DNA of 64,000 nt from Saprospiraceae bacterium. GTDB taxonomy: Bacteria > Bacteroidota > Bacteroidia > Chitinophagales > Saprospiraceae. Below are positions 17,322 through 26,508 of the stretch, piece by piece; positions within the stretch are counted from its first letter, which is position 1; each line of letters begins with the position of its first letter. Location: positions 1 through 64,000 of the forward strand of contig JANQLV010000005.1 of NCBI GenBank assembly GCA_028280415.1, given 5' to 3'. Both the position numbers and the translations under genes were made by a program. The notes below the pieces were generated by a model. It made no database searches, was not told where the DNA came from, and saw only the letters and a program-made list of their open reading frames with translations.

Positions 17322-17357
17322 ATACCTGATATCAGGTTGACTAGCGGAGCGATAGCT

Positions 17358-17714
17358 TTACTTGAATTTATAAGCTAAATTTAATGAAATGCCGAACTCC
17401 GTGTAACCGATTTGATCTTTGCCTCTCAATCCCTGAGGGATAAAATCCGAGATTCTGTTTGTTCCGTATGTGTCCTTTTGTGCCAATTCGAAGAAACCTT
17501 CAAACTCGATTACAAATGCCTGATCGCAAATGTTTATGGACTTGTCAAATAAATCGGGGCGTTCTAAAATAAATTCGTTGAATGCGGCGATTTCTTCATT
17601 CGTCCAGGTTTCCAGAATGGAGTCACAAGGTGTAATATCGATTTGCAAAGTGTCCTGGGTATTTAGCTGGTAGAGTCCAAATAGAAACAAGAGAAAAGGG
17701 TAGCGCTTTTTCAA
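17358..17714 (-). CDS. Small exported protein of unknown function
   Basis: 118 residues, probably starting at TTG (17714), since the signal peptide KKRYPFLLFLFGLYQLNTQ begins right there and no in-frame ATG lies between it and the stop of the gene upstream. The mature part has two cysteines (in TPCDSIL and NICDQAF), and a C-terminus ending LNLAYKF, as in outer-membrane beta strands. It lies 23 bases downstream of the membrane-protein gene at 17738 and shares its terminator. Family not recognised. Confidence 0.6.
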   Translation of the reverse strand: MKKRYPFLLFLFGLYQLNTQDTLQIDITPCDSILETWTNEEIAAFNEFILERPDLFDKSINICDQAFVIEFEGFFELAQKDTYGTNRISDFIPQGLRGKDQIGYTEFGISLNLAYKFK

Positions 17715-17737
17715 AATAAAAAGAGAATATGCATGCC

Positions 17738-18424
17738 TTATCCATTAGTTGCAGCAAGTGTAGCTACAATTTCCTCAATTTGATTGGAAACATAACGTTT
17801 TGCTTCGCGGGAACAAACATAGAAAACAAGCACTGCAATAAATATGGATAAACCTCCTTGTAATGGTTCTAATTGGCTGATAGAAAGCCCCAGGGAAGCA
17901 TCCACGGCGGTATAAATCCAAAAGAGGGCAACACTGGCTAAACCATCGTAAGTTGCAGCCATTACCCAATATCTGCGGAGTAGCGAAAAGGATGGAGCAA
18001 GCTCTTCGTTTTGCCGAATTTCGGCCCACAAACGGATATACAATCTAGATGATTGCAAGTTTTCCTCATCGAGATAAGGGCGATATTTTTCGTAATCTGT
18101 TAATTGATGTGCTTTTAGAGCTTCTACAAATTTGTTGTATTTATTGCGTTTTTCCTTTTTTAAAAAAATATAGATAATTCGATAGCGAATAAAACGACCC
18201 AATGCAAAGCATACCAATCCTGCTATGTAGCACATTACAACTAATGTGAAAACATTTATATCCTTTTTGATCGTAGAAGGTAAACTGAAATCAGAAGCTT
18301 CCAGCCATATATAAATACTGCCGATTAAAGCGGCTCCGGAGACAATAAAAGATAAATCAAAAACATCGAAAAAATCACCGATTTTACTAAAAAGAGCATT
18401 AAATGCTTTACCTATTTCTTCCAT
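17738..18424 (-). CDS. Membrane protein of unknown function
   Basis: 228 residues from the ATG at 18424. Hydrophobic segments at about 22-42 and 55-78 are followed by a charged cytosolic region (80-145) and two further helices near 155-178 and 185-205. The C-terminus carries CSREAKRYVSNQIEEIVATLA. No family recognised. It probably forms a two-gene unit with the small exported protein downstream. Confidence 0.65.
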   Translation of the reverse strand: MEEIGKAFNALFSKIGDFFDVFDLSFIVSGAALIGSIYIWLEASDFSLPSTIKKDINVFTLVVMCYIAGLVCFALGRFIRYRIIYIFLKKEKRNKYNKFVEALKAHQLTDYEKYRPYLDEENLQSSRLYIRLWAEIRQNEELAPSFSLLRRYWVMAATYDGLASVALFWIYTAVDASLGLSISQLEPLQGGLSIFIAVLVFYVCSREAKRYVSNQIEEIVATLAATNG

Positions 18425-18756
18425 TATCAATTAAATAATAAGTCCTGAAATATGCTGCTTTCAAAAAGCATGGACAAAAAGCAACTGCCTAATATAATTT
18501 TTTTTATTTAAAAATCGGGTTCGGAGGCAACTAAAGCGCTTTCATATGCATATTAAAAGTAATAGAAGGTACCTCTAATTCTATTCTGAATAAGACATCA
18601 ACAGCGATAGTATACATATGAATGTCAATACTTTTAGCTCAGGCAATTATTTTTTACAAAATGAAAATACAAAAGAGATTATTCCAAGAAAAGTGGTATT
18701 TAGATAAGAAGGCGATTTTTCGCCAATTGCTTTAATTGCAAATTATATTTTGTTTT
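18425..18756. other. Intergenic region that holds a possible plus-strand small RNA or peptide
   Basis: No ordinary gene. The plus strand contains a 24-codon frame at 18661-18735 and then a strong intrinsic terminator, which implies a transcript here. The left part holds the promoter region of the minus-strand membrane-protein gene. Confidence 0.45.
18661..18735 (+). CDS. Possible 24-residue peptide before an orphan terminator
   Basis: ATG to TAA, translating to a basic peptide that starts MKIQKRLFQEKWYL and ends AIFRQLL. It contains a GGCG/CGCC mini-hairpin near its end (18710-18725) and stops 22 bases before an intrinsic terminator. It could equally be chance coding inside a small RNA. No ribosome-binding site is obvious. 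Confidence 0.2.
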   Translation: MKIQKRLFQEKWYLDKKAIFRQLL

Positions 18757-18790
18757 AAAATCCGGTTGTCATATCGACCGGATTTTTTTT
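18757..18790 (+). terminator. Orphan intrinsic terminator (plus strand)
   Basis: AAAATCCGGTTG (18757-18768) pairs with CGACCGGATTTT (18775-18786) over a 6-base loop, with one G-U pair, and is followed by a run of T to 18790. Both flanking genes are on the minus strand, so it must serve an unannotated plus-strand transcript. Confidence 0.75.
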
Positions 18791-18887
18791 ATGTAGAAAG
18801 TCAAATATGAGTCCTTCCGAATTTTGATTGAGATCGGCTGTGAATGGAATATTGCATTGCTATCTAATGCTTTCGAAAGGAGGTGTT

Positions 18888-18962
18888 AGGGACCAGGTTT
18901 TAAGCATTGGATTTTGGAGATATTGGAAGACCTAATAAGCTAATACCAAAAACCTGATCCCT
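18888..18962. repeat. Imperfect inverted repeat, 14-base arms
   Basis: AGGGACCAGGTTTT (18888-18901) and AAAACCTGATCCCT (18949-18962) are reverse complements with one difference, across a 47-base spacer. It lies 80 bases past the thiolase stop. It may be a 3' structure of the fadBA transcript or a small repeat element. Confidence 0.5.
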
Positions 18963-19041
18963 ATTTTCATAGAGTTTCAATATTCTATAAATCCCTTTGA
19001 TTCGGAATAACTCTTGTTTAACGCTTTGTCTTTCTGTTGAT

Positions 19042-20214
19042 CTAATTCAGTAACTCATAAATTCCGGCGATTCCCTGGCCGCCACCGACACAAGCCGTAA
19101 CCATTCCGTATTTTTGGTTTCTTCGGCGCATTTCATTAAAAAGCTGCGTTGACAACTTTGCTCCGGTACAACCCAGCGGATGACCAAGGGCGATTGCACC
19201 ACCGTTTACATTAACAATCTCCGGATCAAGATCAAGCGTTTTGATTACTGCCAATGCTTGCGTTGCAAAAGCCTCATTTAACTCTACCTGCTCAATATCC
19301 TTAAGTTTCAAACCTGCCTGAGTTAAAGCTTTCGGTACTGCTGCGCAAGGGCCAATTCCCATATACAAAGGATCAACACCGGCAACTGAACAAGAGACCA
19401 TTCTGGCGATTGGTTCGAGATTGAGTGCTTTTACCATCCTTTCACTCATCACTAAAACGAAAGCTGCACCATCTGATGTTTGCGAAGAATTACCGGCGGT
19501 AACAATTCCTCCATTGGCAAAAGCCGGACGGAGCCGGGCCAGCGCTTCCATATTCGTTCCTCTTCTGACACCTTCATCCATTGCTACCGTATGTTCGGCT
19601 TCTTGTCTTTTATTATTTTTGACAAAAACTTCTTTAACGGTTACCGGAACAATTTCATCGTTGAATTTTCCAGTATCAATCGCTGCTGCTGCCCGGGCAT
19701 GTGATCTCACCGCAAATTCATCAGCCTGTTCTCTGTTAACTTCGTATTTCTTAGCGACTGCTTCTGCCGTAGCACCCATACTAGCCAGATAATTGGGGGT
19801 CGAACTCGCTACTGCATAACTGGGAGCCAGCTTATAACCGGTCATCGGAATCATACTCATACTTTCTGTACCTCCGGCAATAAAACATTCTCCCATACCC
19901 GCTTTAATTTTTGCCACAGCAATGGAAATCGTCTCCAACCCACTGGCACAATAGCGATTGACAGTCATTCCCGGAACCGGCTTTCCCAAAGCTCTCACAG
20001 AAATTTGCCTTCCGATTTGAAAACCTTGTTCTCCTTCCGGATTTGCGCAGCCAACAATGACATCATCAACCAGCTGCGGATCAAGTGCAGGAACCTGAGT
20101 CATTAGATGCTTTACGATCTCAACGGCCAAGTCATCGGAACGAAAATTTTTAAATCCGCCACGTTTTGCTTTGCCTACTGCACTTCGATATGCTTTTACA
20201 ATATATGCGTCCAT
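19042..20214 (-). CDS. fadA: Acetyl-CoA C-acyltransferase (3-ketoacyl-CoA thiolase)
   Basis: 390 residues, typical thiolase. Catalytic Cys89 in VNRYCASGLETI, His345 in GHPLGCTG and Cys375 in TACVGGGQG are all present. It catalyses the last step of beta-oxidation, cleaving 3-ketoacyl-CoA with CoA. The fadB-type multienzyme gene ends 67 bases upstream on the same strand, so the two form a beta-oxidation operon. A 16-base palindrome ATGACCATCTGGTCAT lies between them, 40 bases from the start, and may be an operator. Confidence 0.94.
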   Translation of the reverse strand: MDAYIVKAYRSAVGKAKRGGFKNFRSDDLAVEIVKHLMTQVPALDPQLVDDVIVGCANPEGEQGFQIGRQISVRALGKPVPGMTVNRYCASGLETISIAVAKIKAGMGECFIAGGTESMSMIPMTGYKLAPSYAVASSTPNYLASMGATAEAVAKKYEVNREQADEFAVRSHARAAAAIDTGKFNDEIVPVTVKEVFVKNNKRQEAEHTVAMDEGVRRGTNMEALARLRPAFANGGIVTAGNSSQTSDGAAFVLVMSERMVKALNLEPIARMVSCSVAGVDPLYMGIGPCAAVPKALTQAGLKLKDIEQVELNEAFATQALAVIKTLDLDPEIVNVNGGAIALGHPLGCTGAKLSTQLFNEMRRRNQKYGMVTACVGGGQGIAGIYELLN

Positions 20215-20253
20215 TTTATTATTTTTTAGATTGAAAAATAGGTTAATACTTTA

Positions 20254-20269
20254 ATGACCATCTGGTCAT
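20254..20269. promoter_or_regulatory. Palindromic operator-like site before fadA
   Basis: ATGACCA-TC-TGGTCAT is a perfect 7-base-arm palindrome in the 66-base gap between the fadB-type gene and fadA. Such short perfect palindromes are typical targets of TetR-family fatty-acid regulators, but no regulator gene is in the window. Confidence 0.5.
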
Positions 20270-20280
20270 CTATTGCATTC

Positions 20281-22731
20281 CTAATTCCTAAGTGGTTTAT
20301 TGGTTTGTAACATATGCTGAATACGCTCCATGGTCTTTTGCTCTCCAGCTAAACTTAAAAATGCCTCACGTTCTATATCCAATAAATATTGCTCCGAAAC
20401 AGTTGGATTACCGGTTAAGTCGCCACCGCAAAGTACATAGGCTACTTTTTTGGCAATCTTGATATCATGTTCTGAAGCATAGCGTCCTAATTGTAACTCG
20501 TTAGCTGCAATATAGCAGGCTGCCAGACCGGTTTGACCCAATACACGAATATGTTCGCGCTTAATCGGTTGAACATAACCGTCAGCTAATTCAAGCACTT
20601 TTTTCTTTGCTTCTCCAATATTGCGTTGGGTATTTACAACAACACTATCCTTGTTTGCCAAAAGATAATCGTAGTTGAAGGCTTCGTATGCAGAAGTTGC
20701 TACGCTGGCCATGGCGATGGTTTTAAACTTTTCAATTAAAGTAGGAATCATGACATCGCCTTCGAAGAACTTATCCGAGGCTCTTAGGGCAAATTCTTTC
20801 GTTCCGCCACCTCCGGGAATCAAGCCGACACCGACTTCTACCAGACCAATATAGGATTCTGCAGCGCATACTGCTGCATCACAATGCATGATTGTTTCAC
20901 ATCCTCCACCAAAAGTATAACCTTGCGTGGCTGCTACTACCGGAATGCTGGAATACCGGCATCTCATGGTCGTTTGCTGAAATAGATCAACAGCCATATT
21001 GAGTTCATCAAACTCTTGCTGAAAAGCGAACATTCCAATCATCATTAGATTAGCTCCGACTGTAAAATTGGTGGCATTGTTCCCAATGACGAGTCCTTTC
21101 CAGCCATCTTCTTCAGCAATGCGGACAGCTTCATTAATACCTCGGAGTATGCCTTCTCCGATTGCATTCATTTTGCTGGTAAATTCCAGACAAAGTACAC
21201 CATCTCCGATATCGTGTAAAATGACTTCGCTGTTTTTGAAAACAGGCGCCTGTTCTCGGTAATTATCGAGGATAATGAATTGCTCTGCACCGGGAATAGC
21301 CTGATAGGATTTGGAATCTTTATCGTAGTATTTTTTTACACCATCTTCTATCTTGTAAAAAGAAGTATGCCCTTCAGCCAGCATTTTTTTCACCCAGTCC
21401 GCAACTTGTTCGCCATGCTTTTCTGCTATAGCCAGACCTGCTTCCAGGCCTACAGTGTCCCAATATTGAAAAGGACCAATTTCCCAGGCAAAACCTGCAC
21501 GAATAGCATCATCAATCGCATATAAATTATCCGAGATTTCTGGAATCCGGTTTGAAACATAAGCAAAAAGCCCGGCCAGTGATCTTCTAAATAATTCACC
21601 TGCCTTATCTTCCGCTTTGAAAATATACTGTATTCGTTTAGAAAGCTCTTCAATTTGTTTAGCTGCTTTCAAGCTTGGAATATCTACTTTTTGAGAAGGA
21701 GCATATTCGAGGGTCTCCAGATTTAATGCGAGAATGACCGGACGGCCTTTTTCATCTTTCTCTTTGGTTTTTTCATAAAATCCTTTTTTGGATTTATTGC
21801 CAAACCATTTGTTCTCAATCAAGAATTCCAAATACTTCGGAATCTCAAAAGCACTTGCCTGTTCATCATTTGGGCAATTTTCACGAATTCCCTGAATTAC
21901 CTTTACGGAAGTATCGTGCCCAACCAGGTCGCCGAGTCTAAAAGTCCCGGTTTTCGGACGTCCTATTGCCGGACCAGTAACTTTGTCGACTTCTTCTATC
22001 GTCATTCCCAATTCAGAAGTTAGCTGGAATATTTTAGCCATTGCGTATACACCGACCCGGTTAGCAATAAAAGCAGGTGTATCTTTACATAATACGGTCT
22101 GCTTTCCCAGAAATCGATCGCCATAATGCATTAAAAAATCAACCACACTCTGGCTGGTAGCCGGTGTCGGGATGATTTCTAATAAACGCATGTAACGGGG
22201 AGGATTAAAAAAGTGGGTTCCTGCAAAATGACTGAGAAAATCCTCACTTCGGCCTTCCATCATCATTTGAATTGGAATACCAGAGGTATTGGAAGTAACC
22301 AGTGATCCTGCTTTGCGATATTGATCAACCTTTTCGAAAATTTGCTTCTTGATATCCAAACGCTCGACAACTACCTCGATAACCCAGTCGCAGTCTCCGA
22401 TTTTTTCAAAATCATCATCAAAATTACCGGTTTTGATTCGGCTGGCGAATTTCTTATCATACAAAGGAGCAAATTTGGACTTAATCGCATTTTTAAGCGA
22501 TTCGTTTACGATGCGGTTACGTGCAGCAGGATTGCCCTTTTCTTCCTCTTTCAAATCAAACGGTACGATGTCCAAAAGTAATACTTCCAGACCTATATTG
22601 GCGAAATGACAGGCAATACCAGAGCCCATAAGCCCTGAACCGAGAACGGCAACTTTTCTGATTTTCCGATTAAAGGTTTTTCCGACTTTATCGGATTGAT
22701 CGGTTTTTTCTGAAATTAGGGTATTCTCCAT
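20281..22731 (-). CDS. fadB: 3-hydroxyacyl-CoA dehydrogenase / enoyl-CoA hydratase multienzyme
   Basis: 816 residues from the ATG at 22731; a TTG 17 codons upstream extends the frame but is less likely. The N-terminal half is the dehydrogenase: Rossmann motif VAVLGSGLMGSGIACHF, HFFNPPRYM and NRVGVYAM. The C-terminal part (about 510-730) is crotonase-like, with IGNNATNFTVGANL and VAATQGYTFGGGCE. The dehydrogenase-first order is that of FadN-type enzymes rather than E. coli FadB, so the gene symbol is functional only. It hydrates enoyl-CoA and oxidises 3-hydroxyacyl-CoA, feeding the thiolase encoded next. Confidence 0.92.
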   Translation of the reverse strand: MENTLISEKTDQSDKVGKTFNRKIRKVAVLGSGLMGSGIACHFANIGLEVLLLDIVPFDLKEEEKGNPAARNRIVNESLKNAIKSKFAPLYDKKFASRIKTGNFDDDFEKIGDCDWVIEVVVERLDIKKQIFEKVDQYRKAGSLVTSNTSGIPIQMMMEGRSEDFLSHFAGTHFFNPPRYMRLLEIIPTPATSQSVVDFLMHYGDRFLGKQTVLCKDTPAFIANRVGVYAMAKIFQLTSELGMTIEEVDKVTGPAIGRPKTGTFRLGDLVGHDTSVKVIQGIRENCPNDEQASAFEIPKYLEFLIENKWFGNKSKKGFYEKTKEKDEKGRPVILALNLETLEYAPSQKVDIPSLKAAKQIEELSKRIQYIFKAEDKAGELFRRSLAGLFAYVSNRIPEISDNLYAIDDAIRAGFAWEIGPFQYWDTVGLEAGLAIAEKHGEQVADWVKKMLAEGHTSFYKIEDGVKKYYDKDSKSYQAIPGAEQFIILDNYREQAPVFKNSEVILHDIGDGVLCLEFTSKMNAIGEGILRGINEAVRIAEEDGWKGLVIGNNATNFTVGANLMMIGMFAFQQEFDELNMAVDLFQQTTMRCRYSSIPVVAATQGYTFGGGCETIMHCDAAVCAAESYIGLVEVGVGLIPGGGGTKEFALRASDKFFEGDVMIPTLIEKFKTIAMASVATSAYEAFNYDYLLANKDSVVVNTQRNIGEAKKKVLELADGYVQPIKREHIRVLGQTGLAACYIAANELQLGRYASEHDIKIAKKVAYVLCGGDLTGNPTVSEQYLLDIEREAFLSLAGEQKTMERIQHMLQTNKPLRN

Positions 22732-23197
22732 TATTTTATCGTTTTTAAAATTAAATGCTTTTGATGTGGAAAAGTTTTTCAAACTCTAGCGAAAATTCGC
22801 TATCCGGACAAATGTACAAAATAATCGTTTTCTTCGGTAGGCGTTTTTATTAAACGGGGATAATAATTTCCTGAATTGAGAACGCTGATTCGATTTTTAT
22901 AATGTGGCTATCGGCATTCAAATTACTAATTTCCAAAGTACGATTAAATCTTTAATTTATTGTACCACTTCTTTAGAGAAAAGTTACAATAGGCAGAATT
23001 GAGATTGAGCCTTATACAAATGGAGAAATTCTTAACCTTTCAATCCGGGAATCCTATTCAAAAAAGCTGCTGAAGTCTCGAAATAATCGCCAATGTTGTA
23101 TATTTTACCGCGCAATATACACCGAGCTGATTTAAACTTCTGGAAACAGGTCACAAGCTTAAATCAGTTCTTATTTATTAACACAAAATTTATACTT
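22732..23197. other. Divergent intergenic region between fadB and a lipoprotein gene
   Basis: 466 bases without a convincing gene. AGCGAA-AA-TTCGCT at 22788-22801 is a short inverted repeat just upstream of the fadB-type gene. A long open frame precedes the lipoprotein ATG at 23198 but has no signal or family resemblance in its upstream part. Confidence 0.4.
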
Positions 23198-23662
23198 ATG
23201 AAAAAATTGGCTTTGGTTTTTTTACTACTTGGAGTGATGGGACTTTTTACAAATTGTAATAAAGATGATGATGAAAACGAAGAACCGGAATTTTTCCTGA
23301 GGGCCAAAGTAAATGGAGATGATTTTTCCAGTGGGACCCTTACTGCGATAAGAGTGGGACCATTTATCAACATCACAGCTTTACAGGGATTAAATACTGC
23401 TTTGTCTATATCCGTTGCTGAATCTCTGAGCCCGGGTAATTATGACTTTGATGCAATACTTACGGATGAAGTATCTGCGGGCTATGGAAATTCTCTTCCG
23501 GGAGGAATTTCCGTTGATGCAGAATCAGGGATTATGATTATAACCCAATTGGATACTATGACCCAAATAGTTGCAGGGACTTTTGAGTTTAGCGGAACAG
23601 ATGCAAACTCCGGAGAAACTTATAACATCACAGAAGGAGAATTTAAAGCTCAATATGAATGA
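23198..23662 (+). CDS. Lipoprotein, DUF6252-like
   Basis: 154 residues from the ATG at 23198, where a lipoprotein signal peptide begins (MKKLALVFLLLGVMGLFTNC, Cys20). An acidic stretch NKDDDENEEPE follows, which is common in Bacteroidota surface-exported lipoproteins. The mature domain starts FFLRAKVNGDDFSS and continues with LSPGNYDFD and GTFEFSGTDANSGETY, the pattern of DUF6252-like beta-rich lipoproteins. Role unknown. It stands alone, about 210 bases upstream of the exbB operon. Confidence 0.75.
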   Translation: MKKLALVFLLLGVMGLFTNCNKDDDENEEPEFFLRAKVNGDDFSSGTLTAIRVGPFINITALQGLNTALSISVAESLSPGNYDFDAILTDEVSAGYGNSLPGGISVDAESGIMIITQLDTMTQIVAGTFEFSGTDANSGETYNITEGEFKAQYE

Positions 23663-23874
23663 GGACCTAAAACAGTATGGCATAAAGAGCAATGCAGAAT
23701 TATATTACTTCTGTAATTAATTTATAAAAAACTTTAATTTTCAATAGGCAATTGATAATTTGGGGCTTTTAAAAACGTTCATACTCCATGCTTGCGAAAG
23801 GCAAGTCTAATTTTAGAACAATTACTTACGAACGCTTATAGAACGAGCAAAACAAAAAACTAAAAAAGTAAATC

Positions 23875-24555
23875 ATGTCTGATCAATTTATTTTTCTTTT
23901 TCAGGAGCCTAAGAATCAAAGTCTTTTTGATATAATTTGGGGAGATGGTGGTATTGGTGGCATTCTGGGGATCACAGTACTGATTGTTTTATTTGTCCTG
24001 GCAGTAGTAGCTATTTACATCTTTGTTGAAAGATTACTAACTATTCAAAAAGCGGCCAGGGTCGATAATAGCTTTATGAATAATATCCGTGCTAATGTAG
24101 CTGCCGGAAATATAGCCGGTGCCAAAGCTTTGTGTCAAACTACTGATTCTCCGGTTGCCCGCATGGTTGAGAAAGGAATTATGCGTATCGGTAAACCCCT
24201 TCGCGATATTGATACGGCGATTGAAAATGTTGGTAATCTTGAGATTTTCAAGCTGGAGAAAAACCTGTCTCGTCTGGCGAGTATTGCAGGAGCAGCGCCA
24301 ATGATTGGATTCTTTGGAACGGTTACGGGGATGATTCTGGCCTTTTATAAAATGTCAGAAGCAGGCAATGTTGGCCCTAAAGAATTGGCTAGTGGTATTT
24401 ATGTGGCACTGATTACTACTGCGGTTGGTTTGGCGATTGGTATTTTTGCTTTTATTGGGTATAATCTTTTAGTCGCCAATGTAGAAAAAGTAATCTTTAA
24501 AATGGAACGTACAACCGTCGAGTTTATGGATCTATTGCAAGAACCTGCTTCCTAA
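23875..24555 (+). CDS. exbB: MotA/TolQ/ExbB proton channel protein
   Basis: 226 residues with three transmembrane helices (about 28-52, 135-160, 175-200). Family features are FVERLLTIQKAARVD, LSRLASIAGAAPMIGFFGTVTGMI and ALITTAVGLAIGI. It forms the pentameric proton channel that powers TonB. It opens an operon with two exbD genes and a tonB gene (spacings 25, 27 and 100 bases), the usual Bacteroidota arrangement with duplicated ExbD. Confidence 0.93.
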   Translation: MSDQFIFLFQEPKNQSLFDIIWGDGGIGGILGITVLIVLFVLAVVAIYIFVERLLTIQKAARVDNSFMNNIRANVAAGNIAGAKALCQTTDSPVARMVEKGIMRIGKPLRDIDTAIENVGNLEIFKLEKNLSRLASIAGAAPMIGFFGTVTGMILAFYKMSEAGNVGPKELASGIYVALITTAVGLAIGIFAFIGYNLLVANVEKVIFKMERTTVEFMDLLQEPAS

Positions 24556-24580
24556 GACAATATTATCAGCATAAAAGCTT

Positions 24581-24976
24581 ATGAAGAATCGTAATAAAAT
24601 CAATGCGGAGTTCAGTATGTCGTCTTTAACTGACATTATTTTCCTGTTGCTGATCTTTTTCATGTTGACAGCGAATTTTGTACGTATAGATAATGTTGAT
24701 TTGCCCGAAGCGGATACTCAGACCGTAGCGGCACTGGAAACAACCGTTACGATTACCAAGAATGGGGATTATTTGCTCAATGGCAAAAAACTGCCTCTGT
24801 CCGCTTTGCAAAAAGAGCTGGATCGATCCATTCGAAGGCTGGAGAATCCTCAACTGGCAAAAATTGGAATCGCTGCGGAGAAAACCGTACCCTGGAGCAA
24901 GGTAATGAAGATTATTGATATTTCCAGAAAGTTGAAAAAAGACGCTATTATTTTGACCAAACCGACAGAGCAATAA
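24581..24976 (+). CDS. exbD: Biopolymer transport protein ExbD/TolR (first copy)
   Basis: 131 residues. The N-terminus NAEFSMSSLTDIIFLLLIFF contains the single membrane helix with the protonatable Asp in LTDIIF. The periplasmic domain (about 45-131) has the TolR-like DGxxL pattern as NGDYLLNGKKLPLS and an IIDISRKLK segment. It works with ExbB to couple proton flow to TonB. It shares only its N-terminal segment closely with the next gene, so the two ExbDs are not recent duplicates. Confidence 0.92.
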   Translation: MKNRNKINAEFSMSSLTDIIFLLLIFFMLTANFVRIDNVDLPEADTQTVAALETTVTITKNGDYLLNGKKLPLSALQKELDRSIRRLENPQLAKIGIAAEKTVPWSKVMKIIDISRKLKKDAIILTKPTEQ

Positions 24977-25003
24977 ACTGCTCTGCTGATAATATTTTAT
25001 CCT

Positions 25004-25408
25004 ATGGGACTCAAAAAGCGATCAAAAGTAAGTGCCGAATTTAGTATGTCATCATTGACAGATATCATTTTTTTGTTATTGATCTTTTTTATGTTGACCT
25101 CTTCTCTGGTCTCGCCACATTCCGTAAATATTAAGTTACCGGGCTCAAAGGGGAATCCAACGGTCAGTAGTGCCGAGCCACCGGTCATCAGGGTCAGTAG
25201 TCGAGGCAATGTATCTTATGATGGCCGTTCTGTAAAAGAGCCGATCCGTGATAATTTGACACGAATTTTGAGGTCAGAAAGAGGAGGTGCCAAGAAATTT
25301 GATGTCATTTTGGACACAAGTTCCGGTGCTCCGACCGGAGTAGTAGTGAAGGTTATGGATGCTACACAAAAATTGGGTATTGAACCCATACTTGCTGCCG
25401 AGAGATAA
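25004..25408 (+). CDS. exbD: Biopolymer transport protein ExbD/TolR (second copy)
   Basis: 134 residues. The membrane segment SAEFSMSSLTDIIFLLLIFF is almost identical to that of the first copy, with the conserved Asp. The periplasmic part differs, with INLKLPG-like VNIKLPGSK, ISSRGNVSYDGR and GVVVKVMDATQKLGI. Possession of two ExbDs per ExbB is usual in this phylum, where they may form hetero-dimers. It lies 27 bases after the first copy and 100 bases before the tonB gene. Confidence 0.92.
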   Translation: MGLKKRSKVSAEFSMSSLTDIIFLLLIFFMLTSSLVSPHSVNIKLPGSKGNPTVSSAEPPVIRVSSRGNVSYDGRSVKEPIRDNLTRILRSERGGAKKFDVILDTSSGAPTGVVVKVMDATQKLGIEPILAAER

Positions 25409-25508
25409 TCTTTTCGCTTAAAAAACGTTAAAGAAATGTAAAAACGGGAAATTCAATTTATCCTTCTTAGCATTTCTACATCTAATTAGCAAACAAAAAG
25501 ACGAAGTC

Positions 25509-26465
25509 ATGTCAAGTTACGCATTAACAACCAACAAGAAATATCAGAATACGGCTCGCACTATAGCGACTGTAGTAGGGATTTTGTTCTTGGTATTGTT
25601 CTTTTTTAAGTTGCTCAAATATTACGATCCTCCATTGGAACAATCAGGCATTTTAGTCAGCTTCGGACAGCCTGAAATTGGTCAGGGCGAAGAAGTTTCA
25701 GCACCTCCTGCACCGGTTGAAGAGGAAGAAGTTGAGGAAGAAAATGAACCGGAAGTATCAGAGCCTGAGGTTTCCGAACCAGAGGTATCTGAACCAGAAG
25801 TACCAGATCCTGTTGAAGAAACTCCTACTCCGACTGTAGATAAGGAAGTGGTAGAAGATACCCGTTCCAAAGAGATTGCTTTGAAAAAGAAAAAAGAACA
25901 GGAACGAAAGCTGGAAGAAGAGCGTAAAAAACGTGCAGAAGAATTGGAAGCTAAGAAAAAGGCCGATGCAGAACGGAAAAAACGGGAAGAAGCCGAACGT
26001 AAAAGAAAAGAGGCGGAAGCTAAGAGAAAGGCAGAGGAAGCCAGGAAAAAGGCGGAAGCAGATAAATTGAAAGGCGAAATCGGCGGATTATTTGGACAAA
26101 CAGGTGAAGGAAAAGGTAATACCGGAACTCCCGGAAACCAAGGTGATCCAAATGGAGATCCCAATGCCAGTAACCTGGAGGGCATTAGTACTGGTTCCGG
26201 GAGAGTTGGTGGTGGATTAGGTAACAGAGGTGGAAAAGGACCGGCAATTACAGATAAATCACAGGCTACCGGAAAAGTCGTAGTAAAAGTTTGTGTAGAT
26301 TCTAATGGAAGAGTGATCAGTGCCAAATATACGCAAAGTGGTTCAACTACCAGTAATAGCCAGCTAAGGAGAATCGCAGAAGCGAATGCTCGTAAATGGA
26401 CGTTTAAAAGAGGTGAACTGGATAAGCAGTGTGGTACAATTACTTATGATTTTAGAGTAAAGTAA
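25509..26465 (+). CDS. tonB: TonB-family energy transducer
   Basis: 318 residues. One N-terminal membrane helix (about 16-36), an acidic Pro/Glu periplasmic spacer with four EPEVSEPEV-type repeats (about 78-97), a long Lys/Glu/Arg charged helix (about 120-190), a Gly/Asn-rich linker (about 195-250) and a TonB C-terminal domain (about 255-318, containing VVKVCVDSNGRV and ARKWTFKRGE). The very charged helix resembles TolA as much as TonB. It is the last gene of the exb operon and is followed by a strong terminator. Confidence 0.9.
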   Translation: MSSYALTTNKKYQNTARTIATVVGILFLVLFFFKLLKYYDPPLEQSGILVSFGQPEIGQGEEVSAPPAPVEEEEVEEENEPEVSEPEVSEPEVSEPEVPDPVEETPTPTVDKEVVEDTRSKEIALKKKKEQERKLEEERKKRAEELEAKKKADAERKKREEAERKRKEAEAKRKAEEARKKAEADKLKGEIGGLFGQTGEGKGNTGTPGNQGDPNGDPNASNLEGISTGSGRVGGGLGNRGGKGPAITDKSQATGKVVVKVCVDSNGRVISAKYTQSGSTTSNSQLRRIAEANARKWTFKRGELDKQCGTITYDFRVK

Positions 26466-26508
26466 TACTTCAATCATATTGCCGGTTTTGTAAAGGAATC
26501 GGTATCTG

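Noticed and set aside
25682-26326. 214-codon minus-strand frame opposite tonB
   Set aside because: Low-complexity Ser/Phe product is the mirror of the charged/Pro repeats of TonB.
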